Below are positions 1 to 4,914 of a DNA stretch of 6,364 bases, one piece after another. The notes below the pieces were generated by a model that ran no database searches, had not been told where the DNA came from, and saw only the letters and a list, made by a program, of their open reading frames with translations. The stretch's first letter is position 1. The number at the start of each line of letters is the position of its first letter. The position numbers and the translations under genes are program-made. This DNA comes from Bacteroidales bacterium UBA932 (GTDB taxonomy: Bacteria; Bacteroidota; Bacteroidia; Bacteroidales; UBA932), in assembly GCA_002293585.1 (NCBI GenBank), contig DBDM01000002.1, positions 1,819 to 8,182 of the forward strand. Direction: 5' to 3'.

Positions 1-669
1 GCCTTCGGCCGGCATCAGTGTGTCGGAAAGAGGAGGTGTCAACTCTACAAAATACCAGTTATGTTCCAATGAATCGGCAACATTCTTATCGCTATAATGC
101 TGTGCCCTGAAATCTTCCAATGAAACGGTTTGAAATGTCGCCATACTACCGGCGGGGATTACACACAGGAGTTCCAAATCGCAGATGGTCATAGCACTCC
201 AGGAGGTACTGCCTCCCGAAGTGTAACTCGACAGCCATGAGGGCATCAATATTCGCGCCTTATCACCCGGTTTCATGTACGAAAACGCTTCCTGGAAACC
301 CAGCATCCCGGCGCCTGAAGCCATAGAAAAAATCTGAGGGCCGTAATAGGTCTGATAAGAATGGGTACCCAATAGCTCCGCCAACGAATCAACAGAAGTC
401 TGCGCAATGTTACCACTAGCATCACGCACGGTGTAGCGCATATACAGCGTATCACCGGTTGCCGGACTATCACCTGTGCTTGTAGGCGGTGTATCGAGAA
501 AATACAAGCCGGTTCCCGTAGGCGTAGCATTGGGATAATTCACCTGTACATAGGCATCAATATACCGTTGTTCCATCTCTCTGCCGGACTCTTCTTTCTG
601 TTTGGCGCAAGAAGCCATCAACAGCACAATCAGTGCCGATATCGTACTATATTTAATCATCAATTTCAT
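1..669 (-). CDS. FKBP-like lipoprotein, partial (C-terminus beyond left edge)
   Basis: This is a probable periplasm-facing lipoprotein related to FKBP-type peptidyl-prolyl isomerases. The 223 visible codons have no stop and continue past the left edge. Residues 1-20 are a lipoprotein signal peptide ending in the lipobox LMASC, with lipidated Cys21. Residues about 70-170 follow the FKBP pattern: GDTLYMRYTV, then GMLGFQEAFSYMKPGDKARILMPSWLSSY, then a final CDLELL strand. The domain is degenerate: the Asp of the usual FDSS motif is absent and Phe replaces the pocket Trp. Residues 204-223 (starting NWYFVEL) look like the opening of a second FKBP domain, so the full protein may have two. The start at 669 gives the complete signal peptide; Met4 at 660 is an alternative. 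It is the last visible gene of the leftward unit, 46 bp after the preceding FKBP lipoprotein, and a heptamer repeat lies in its leader. Isomerase activity is doubtful. Confidence 0.8.
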   Translation of the reverse strand, partial: MKLMIKYSTISALIVLLMASCAKQKEESGREMEQRYIDAYVQVNYPNATPTGTGLYFLDTPPTSTGDSPATGDTLYMRYTVRDASGNIAQTSVDSLAELLGTHSYQTYYGPQIFSMASGAGMLGFQEAFSYMKPGDKARILMPSWLSSYTSGGSTSWSAMTICDLELLCVIPAGSMATFQTVSLEDFRAQHYSDKNVADSLEHNWYFVELTPPLSDTLMPAEG

Positions 670-678
670 AATAATATT

Positions 679-706
679 TCGTAACTCGTAATTTGTAATT
701 CGTAAT
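679..706 (-). repeat. Four-unit heptamer tandem repeat
   Basis: On the + strand the units are TCGTAAC, TCGTAAT, TTGTAAT and TCGTAAT, each 7 bp, in perfect register. The repeat fills most of the gap between two lipoprotein genes and ends 9 bases before the start codon at 669, so it lies in the translation-initiation region of that gene. Heptamer repeats of this kind are known as simple-sequence repeats in other bacteria; any regulatory role here is inference. Confidence 0.75.
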
Positions 707-715
707 TGACTTATT

Positions 716-1228
716 TTATTTCGTTATGCTTAACATAAATATTTCAAACATCACCGGCGTATAGGCCGGCAGTATGCCTACACCGGTGTTTCCGTAGGCT
801 TCTTTTCCGGTTAAAAGGATCAGTGCATGTTCCCCCCCCTGCATGCCTGTGAGGCCGCGTTCCAATCCGGGTATATATGCACCGGCGCCCAGCCTGTTTC
901 GTTCGGGCACCGTGGTGCCGGAACTATCATACACTGCTTTAGTATTAAAATTAATAGCCCAATAATAAAATTCCAACATATCGCCGGCGGCAGCCGGTTC
1001 ACCGCTACCGGATTCATATACCACTCTGTAGACCCCATTAAAGTAGTGAACCGTATCTACGGGTTGCTCCGTGTTGGCTTTCAACGTTTCAATAAAACGC
1101 TCCATATCTTCCTCCTGCTTCACCAACCGGTCTTTCAGACTCTCCGCCATGCAGGACGAGAGCACGCCTCCCACCCCCCCGAGGGGGAGAAAGATACACA
1201 GCATAGTATATAATTTATTTCTAATCAT
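716..1228 (-). CDS. FKBP-type peptidyl-prolyl isomerase lipoprotein
   Basis: This 170-residue protein is a predicted lipoprotein with one FKBP domain, probably assisting protein folding in the periplasm or at the outer membrane. The signal peptide ends at lipobox LSSC with lipidated Cys26. Residues 27-60 form a charged, probably helical linker. The FKBP domain spans about 66-168: GDMLEFYYWAINF, VYDSS (Tyr100 and Asp101 at the FKBP12 Phe36/Asp37 positions), YIPGLERGLTGMQGGEHALI, EAYG (Tyr145 matching FKBP12 Tyr82) and the closing strand VMFEIFMLSI. Leu122 replaces the pocket Trp, which is common in bacterial members. It keeps the pocket better than its two neighbours and is the likeliest active enzyme of the three. 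Oddly, signal-peptide residues 13-21 (FLPLGGVGG) are encoded by a G/C-rich repeat. A run of eight G on the coding strand (832-839) encodes Gly-Gly in the domain. It lies 57 bp after the preceding FKBP gene. Confidence 0.88.
   Translation of the reverse strand: MIRNKLYTMLCIFLPLGGVGGVLSSCMAESLKDRLVKQEEDMERFIETLKANTEQPVDTVHYFNGVYRVVYESGSGEPAAAGDMLEFYYWAINFNTKAVYDSSGTTVPERNRLGAGAYIPGLERGLTGMQGGEHALILLTGKEAYGNTGVGILPAYTPVMFEIFMLSITK
1166..1189 (-). repeat. REP-like G/C-rich repeat, copy A, inside a coding region
   Basis: Read on the minus strand this is CTCCCCCTCGGGGGGG followed by TGGGAGGC. It matches copy B (1281-1302) at CTCCCC, the central GGGG and the terminal GGC, with small length differences, and lies in the opposite orientation. 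The C-run/G-run can form a short hairpin. From memory, elements of this shape are frequent between genes in Bacteroidota, and proteins read through them contain PLGGVGG. Here it is translated in frame as signal-peptide residues 13-21 of the FKBP lipoprotein. Confidence 0.55.
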
Positions 1229-1280
1229 CGTTTATTTTTACACTTTTTTACTATCTACACTTATTTTCTATTTTCCTTCA

Positions 1281-1302
1281 CTCCCCTAAGGGGCCGGGGG
1301 GC
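1281..1302 (+). repeat. REP-like G/C-rich repeat, copy B, at a gene end
   Basis: The + strand reads CTCCCCTAAGGGG followed by CCGGGGGGC, with a CCCC-TAA-GGGG mini-hairpin. It resembles copy A (1166-1189) in inverted orientation about 90 bp away. The minus-strand FKBP gene ends inside it: the stop TAG (1288-1286) and the last residues, SPPAP, are read from the repeat. No T-run follows on the minus strand, so it is not a standard intrinsic terminator. Confidence 0.55.
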
Positions 1303-1816
1303 TTATTATTTCCACTTCCATCCGCACAATAGCGCGGGGCGGTATTTTATCCCTGTCGCCGGGCAGACCGTAAGCCATGTGTGGCGGAAAAATAAAACGC
1401 ACTTTATCACCGCCGTGCAGGTTCAGCAATCCTTTATGCAGCCCGGCTATCTCTGCCGTATTGTTCAACTGAAAAACACGTGTTTGCTGCAGATAACAGG
1501 GCGTTCCGTCCAATAAATACACATCACAACGCAGTTCCACCGTGGAGTTGGCAGTGATCACCGCACCCTTCCCCCGTTGCAGCAGCATCCGATAGAAACC
1601 TTCGCTGTCGGCCTCCATTGCCCATCCTTTCCGGCGAATAAACGCTTCGATAATATCCTTATCTTTCGCCGCCAACTGACGGTTCACTACGGCCAGCATC
1701 TCCTTTTCAGGCGATGGTCCGGCAGCCTGCACCGGTTGGCGGGACGAACGCCCCTCACACGACAACAAGGCTATCACAATGGCCGGCAATAAGCTATAAC
1801 GTATTCTGCAATTCAT
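1286..1816 (-). CDS. FKBP-type isomerase-like lipoprotein (GldI-like)
   Basis: The product is a 176-residue lipoprotein with a C-terminal FKBP domain. I chose the ATG at 1816 because it begins directly with a lipoprotein signal peptide (MNCRIRYSLLPAIVIALLSC, lipidated Cys20). The longer reading from 1843 adds nine polar residues before it. The start overlaps the end of the upstream phosphoesterase gene by 23 bp, implying translational coupling. The domain covers about residues 75-173: GFYRMLLQRGKGAVI, a DVYLLDGT hairpin, GLHKGLLNLHGGDKVRFIFPPHMAYG and a final RMEVEII strand. The PPHMAYG and IPPRA loops are typical of FKBP. However, the FDSS motif is replaced by CYLQQ and the pocket Trp by Leu, so catalysis is uncertain. 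GldI of gliding Bacteroidota is a lipoprotein of this class, but nothing here shows gliding machinery. The C-terminus (SPPAP) comes from repeat copy B. Confidence 0.87.
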   Translation of the reverse strand: MNCRIRYSLLPAIVIALLSCEGRSSRQPVQAAGPSPEKEMLAVVNRQLAAKDKDIIEAFIRRKGWAMEADSEGFYRMLLQRGKGAVITANSTVELRCDVYLLDGTPCYLQQTRVFQLNNTAEIAGLHKGLLNLHGGDKVRFIFPPHMAYGLPGDRDKIPPRAIVRMEVEIISPPAP

Positions 1817-2834
1817 CTTTATAGTTTTCCAATTGGGCGACAAAAGCAGCTATCGTGTCATTCAATGAACCGGTCGACCGGCCTCCGGCAGCATTGCGGT
1901 GCCCTCCGCCGTTAAAATGATTGCGGGCAAAATCATTCACTGAAAAATTACCACGCGAACGGAAAGACATACGGATAGAGCCATCCAGTTGTTCCGAGAT
2001 ATAGGCCGACATTCTCATATTTTTAATATTCAGCGGAAAATTCACAAAACTTTCCGTATCGCCGGGCTGGAAATTAAAGCGGTTCAACTCTTCCTGCGAC
2101 AAGGCGATATACGCCGTATTGTACTCCGGCAGCAGCACCATTTTTTCGCCCAGGGCATAGCCCAGCAATTTCATGCGTGAAGGCGAAAAGTTATCATAAA
2201 TGTTGGAAGTCACCTTGTTCTTATCCACGCCCAACTGCAACAACTCCGCCACTACCAAAAAAGTTTCGGGGTTCGAAGCGTTATCGCGAAAAGTATTGGT
2301 ATCGGTCATTATTCCCGTCATGATCGCTTCGGCGGCCGGCAGCGACATAGGCTCTTTCATCAGGGGTTTCATCAGCCGGTAAACGAGCTCCGCCGTAGAA
2401 CTGGCCTTTATATCACTGATCATCAGTAAAAATTCTTCTTTTACCGGTTGAACATGATGATCTATCAACACACGGGCAATAGCCGTGGAGGCAATGAACT
2501 CACCCAGGTCTTCAAGCCGGGATAAAGCATTAAAATCCATGCAAATAATCAGGTCTGACGTAATGATAGTCTCCTTCACACCCTTCCGGTTATCCTTGAA
2601 TACCAATATGTCGGCTGCTCCGTCCATCCATCCCAGGAAGGCGGGATAATGGTTCGGCGACACCACCACCAGTTCTTTTTCGGGGTATAACTGCCTTAAA
2701 CAATGAGCCATGGCCAAGCTTGCCCCCATAGCGTCGCCATCCGGATTAACGTGCATAACCATCACTATCTTTTCCGCCGTGGCTAAAAGGTCTTTAAATA
2801 TGGCAACAGAAGCATTATCAATGGGCGTACTCAT
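1794..2834 (-). CDS. nrnA: DHH/DHHA1 phosphoesterase, NrnA-type oligoribonuclease / pAp phosphatase
   Basis: This is a cytoplasmic, metal-dependent phosphoesterase of the DHH-DHHA1 family. Characterised NrnA proteins degrade very short oligonucleotides and dephosphorylate pAp; that specificity is inferred here from the family. All signature motifs are present: HVNPDGD (28-34), the metal Asp in ICMDF (Asp100), DHH (125-127), SSTAE (145-149), GIMTDTNTF with Asp178, and the DHHA1 substrate-binding GGGHRNAAGG (309-318). At 346 residues it is full length for a stand-alone NrnA-like enzyme and too short for RecJ. The ATG at 2834 lies about 25 bp downstream of a TATCTTTG promoter element on the same strand, which leaves a short leader. 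It is the first gene of the leftward unit, and the FKBP lipoprotein start lies inside its 3' end. Cyclic dinucleotide hydrolysis (GdpP-like) is possible, but no PAS, GGDEF or membrane segment is present. Confidence 0.92.
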   Translation of the reverse strand: MSTPIDNASVAIFKDLLATAEKIVMVMHVNPDGDAMGASLAMAHCLRQLYPEKELVVVSPNHYPAFLGWMDGAADILVFKDNRKGVKETIITSDLIICMDFNALSRLEDLGEFIASTAIARVLIDHHVQPVKEEFLLMISDIKASSTAELVYRLMKPLMKEPMSLPAAEAIMTGIMTDTNTFRDNASNPETFLVVAELLQLGVDKNKVTSNIYDNFSPSRMKLLGYALGEKMVLLPEYNTAYIALSQEELNRFNFQPGDTESFVNFPLNIKNMRMSAYISEQLDGSIRMSFRSRGNFSVNDFARNHFNGGGHRNAAGGRSTGSLNDTIAAFVAQLENYKDELQNTL

Positions 2835-2859
2835 CCCTTAATTTTGTTGGTTAAACCTA

Positions 2860-2867
2860 CAAAGATA
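2860..2867 (-). promoter_or_regulatory. Bacteroidota -7 promoter element for the leftward unit
   Basis: The minus strand reads TATCTTTG, an exact match to TAnnTTTG, 25 bp before the phosphoesterase start. No clear TTTG -33 element is seen at the usual distance of about 20 bp. The position implies a short leader. Confidence 0.6.
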
Positions 2868-2950
2868 TAAAAATCCCGGCATAAAAACGCATTTTTGCAA
2901 AAAAATCAAAATATTTTTTTCGACAGGATGATTTATTCAATATTTTTATA

Positions 2951-2958
2951 TACATTTG
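2951..2958 (+). promoter_or_regulatory. Bacteroidota -7 promoter element for the rightward operon
   Basis: The + strand reads TACATTTG, an exact match to TAnnTTTG, 21 bp before the ATG at 2980. The leader would be short and A-rich (TAAAGAATA just before ATG). No clear -33 TTTG is visible upstream. Confidence 0.6.
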
Positions 2959-2979
2959 CAAGATAAAATTTAAAGAATA

Positions 2980-3606
2980 ATGAAAAATCTTCTCGTATTT
3001 TTGGTGTTGCCCATTATTGTCGTCGTATTAACGTTTTTTTTAGTAAACGGTATTGCCGAACCCGTACGTTTTGAGAACGGTAAAAAGTACCGTGAAGACA
3101 GGACAGTAGAACGTCTGAAAGATATTCGCGACGTGCAGGTTGCTTATAAATCACAATATCGTAAATTCACCGGAAGTTTTGACACGCTGATAGATTTCTA
3201 CAACAACGGCACTTTGAAAATCGTAAAGCAGATCGGTTCTATGGACGACTCGCTGGCGGTAGCTCAAAAACTGGTGCGTCGCGACACTGTGCGTGAATCG
3301 GTACGCCAGAACGTTCCTTTGCGTTCGGTGACCGGATCGGCCGATTCGCTCCGCTATGTTCCCGTTGTTGGCGGCCAATTTGAAATGGATGCCGTTGTAA
3401 AACGCGTATCGGGCGTGGATGTCCCCTTATTTGAAGCCCGTGTTTCTTACGATCGTTTGCTGGAAGGCCTGGAACGCCAATTTGTGGTTAATATCAATGC
3501 TGATATTGAAGAGATCAATAAAACCCTGACCGTAGCTAAAAAATATTCAGGCGTGAAGGTAGGTAGTATTGACCAACCCAACAATAATGCCGGTAACTGG
3601 GAATAA
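2980..3606 (+). CDS. Single-pass inner-membrane protein of unknown function, pilin/PilN-like layout
   Basis: I do not recognise a named family. The 208-residue protein starts with three residues (MKN), then a transmembrane helix at about 4-23, and no lipobox or clear cleavage site follows, so it is probably anchored with its bulk in the periplasm. Residues 35-62 are highly charged and helical (KKYREDRTVERLKDIRDVQ), followed by AYKSQYRKFTGSFDTLIDF. This resembles the helix and the 'AY...Y..YTG' turn after the membrane helix of pseudopilins, but the prepilin-peptidase motif (G-F-T-L-I-E type) is absent. Residues 125-180 look like alternating strand and helix. It opens a three-gene operon: the next gene starts inside its 3' end (20 bp overlap), and the downstream DUF3822 product is thought to have an actin-like fold. 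A role as its membrane partner is inference. Confidence 0.8.
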   Translation: MKNLLVFLVLPIIVVVLTFFLVNGIAEPVRFENGKKYREDRTVERLKDIRDVQVAYKSQYRKFTGSFDTLIDFYNNGTLKIVKQIGSMDDSLAVAQKLVRRDTVRESVRQNVPLRSVTGSADSLRYVPVVGGQFEMDAVVKRVSGVDVPLFEARVSYDRLLEGLERQFVVNINADIEEINKTLTVAKKYSGVKVGSIDQPNNNAGNWE

Positions 3607-4396
3607 CCATATCGCCCGGGAAAATATCCTATCCATTCAAGCCGACTTGAATGGATTTTCTTTTTCTGTACACGACGCTGCAGGCAATTGTTTGGCCTTG
3701 CAACACTACGATTATACCATCAACGATTATAATGATCTTGATAATGAAATTCACGCTATTTTCCGGCGCGACGACAGGTTGAAACAGTCTTACCGGAAAT
3801 GTTCATGCCTGTTCTTATCGGAAAAATCTACGCTGATCCCTTCTTCTTTGTTCAATCCGCAACGCCTCCGCAGCTATCTTGATTTTGTGGCGCCGCTGGA
3901 TGAACTGGATGAAATCCATTTCCGGCAACTCTGTAGTATGCCCGAAGCTACGGCGGTGTTCGCTATTCCCAGCCCTATGGCCGCTACGGTAAGTATGTAC
4001 CAACCGAATACTATTTTTCACCATCAGTGCATACACATTATCAGCCGGCTTCGAGAGTTGCAACCGGCCAACGGACTATACCTGCACCTTAGCTCCAAAT
4101 TGGCTTCCGTGGCGCTTTATACGGGGGGACGAATAGAGTTGTACAATACGTTCGGCATACATGCGTTCGCCGATGCTATTTATTATATGAGTTACCTGTT
4201 ACAGCAATGGCAACTGTTGCCTGCCGGCACAACAGTTTATTTGTCGGGACGCTTACAGGACAGTGATGAAAGCCTGCTCCGCACTTATTTTCCTTCCGTG
4301 CAAAAAATATCCGCCGCATCTATTGCCAAAGCTTTCGGCGAAAGAAACGGCATAGAATATCAACTGCTTCATTCTATTAACACATGCGAATCATAG
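3587..4396 (+). CDS. DUF3822 family protein (probable actin-like ATPase fold)
   Basis: The 269-residue protein matches the Bacteroidota-restricted DUF3822 family, whose function is unknown. I recall a Bacteroides member being solved structurally with an actin-like ATPase fold. In this sequence two lobes are suggested. ILSIQADLNGFSFSVHDAAGN (about 14-34) resembles a first phosphate-loop hairpin, and GLYLHLSSKLASVALYTGGRIELYNTF (about 163-189) resembles the second. TVYLSGRLQDSDESLLRTYF (about 206-225) resembles the adenosine-side strand seen in PilM/FtsA-type proteins. There is no signal peptide or membrane helix, so it is cytoplasmic. The ATG at 3587 is preferred; a TTG at 3569 in frame would add six residues. 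The start overlaps the upstream membrane-protein gene by 20 bp and the end overlaps rsmD by 13 bp, indicating coupled translation. Whether it binds nucleotide is not settled by the sequence. Confidence 0.82.
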   Translation: MPVTGNNHIARENILSIQADLNGFSFSVHDAAGNCLALQHYDYTINDYNDLDNEIHAIFRRDDRLKQSYRKCSCLFLSEKSTLIPSSLFNPQRLRSYLDFVAPLDELDEIHFRQLCSMPEATAVFAIPSPMAATVSMYQPNTIFHHQCIHIISRLRELQPANGLYLHLSSKLASVALYTGGRIELYNTFGIHAFADAIYYMSYLLQQWQLLPAGTTVYLSGRLQDSDESLLRTYFPSVQKISAASIAKAFGERNGIEYQLLHSINTCES

Positions 4397-4914
4397 GTGG
4401 AACTTTACGAGGGAAAACCATTGTACCACCGGCCAAGCTTAATGCCCGTCCCACCACCGACTTCGCCAAAGAAGCCCTCTTTAATGTACTGGAAAACACT
4501 TACGATTTCACAGATGTGAGGGCGCTCGACCTTTTCGCAGGCACCGGCAGTATCAGTTTTGAATTGGCTTCACGCGGCTGTCCGCACGTTGATTGCATTG
4601 ACATCAACCCGCTGCACCAACGTTTCATTGCTACCACGGCTGCAACGCTGAAACTGCCGCAAATACACGCACTACGGCTCAATGCTTTTGATTTCCCCAA
4701 TATCTGCACAGTGGTGTATGACATTATCTTTGCCGACCCGCCTTATGAGTCGGACGGCATAGACACGCTTCCCGACCGCATTTTAAACCATGGTATGCTC
4801 AAAGCCGGCGGCACACTGATTATTGAACATGCACGCCAACACAATTTCAGCCGGCACGCGCGTTTCCGCAAACATAAAGTGTACGGAAGTGTAAATTTCA
4901 GCTTTTTCGAATAA
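4384..4914 (+). CDS. rsmD: 16S rRNA (guanine966-N2)-methyltransferase RsmD
   Basis: RsmD uses S-adenosylmethionine to methylate N2 of G966 (E. coli numbering) in 16S rRNA, near the P site of the 30S subunit. The 176 residues include the family's opening MRIIGGTLRGKTIVPP and RPTTDFAKEALFNVL (22-36). SAM motif I follows as DLFAGTG (49-55), then the acidic motif II CIDIN (71-75) and the catalytic DPPY at 118-121. Length is normal. The ATG at 4384 overlaps the DUF3822 end by 13 bp in another frame, so it is probably translated by coupling. It is the last gene of the operon. Its stop TAA is immediately followed by the stop of the convergent flavodiiron gene, with no terminator between. I am confident of the family and of the full-length reading. 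Confidence 0.95.
   Translation: MRIIGGTLRGKTIVPPAKLNARPTTDFAKEALFNVLENTYDFTDVRALDLFAGTGSISFELASRGCPHVDCIDINPLHQRFIATTAATLKLPQIHALRLNAFDFPNICTVVYDIIFADPPYESDGIDTLPDRILNHGMLKAGGTLIIEHARQHNFSRHARFRKHKVYGSVNFSFFE

Noticed and set aside
273..530. An 85-codon minus-strand frame inside the left-edge lipoprotein
   Set aside because: It is on the same strand but out of frame with a longer reading that has a lipobox and FKBP pattern and spans 1-669.
679..706. A CRISPR or attachment-site reading of the heptamer array
   Set aside because: The units are 7 bp with no spacers and there are no cas, integrase or tRNA genes nearby.
827..1213. A 128-codon + strand frame opposite the middle FKBP lipoprotein
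   Set aside because: The opposite strand has a complete lipoprotein signal and FKBP domain. This frame has no motif and no promoter.
1281..1302. Copy B as an intrinsic terminator
   Set aside because: The hairpin is short and no T-run follows it on the minus strand. The next FKBP gene begins 57 bp downstream and seems to be in the same unit.
1817..1843. An upstream ATG at 1843 for the GldI-like gene
   Set aside because: It would put nine polar residues before the signal peptide and lengthen the overlap with the phosphoesterase gene to 50 bp. The ATG at 1816 starts the signal peptide directly.
3569..3586. A TTG start for the DUF3822 gene
   Set aside because: It adds only six residues of no evident value, and an ATG in the same frame is available at 3587.
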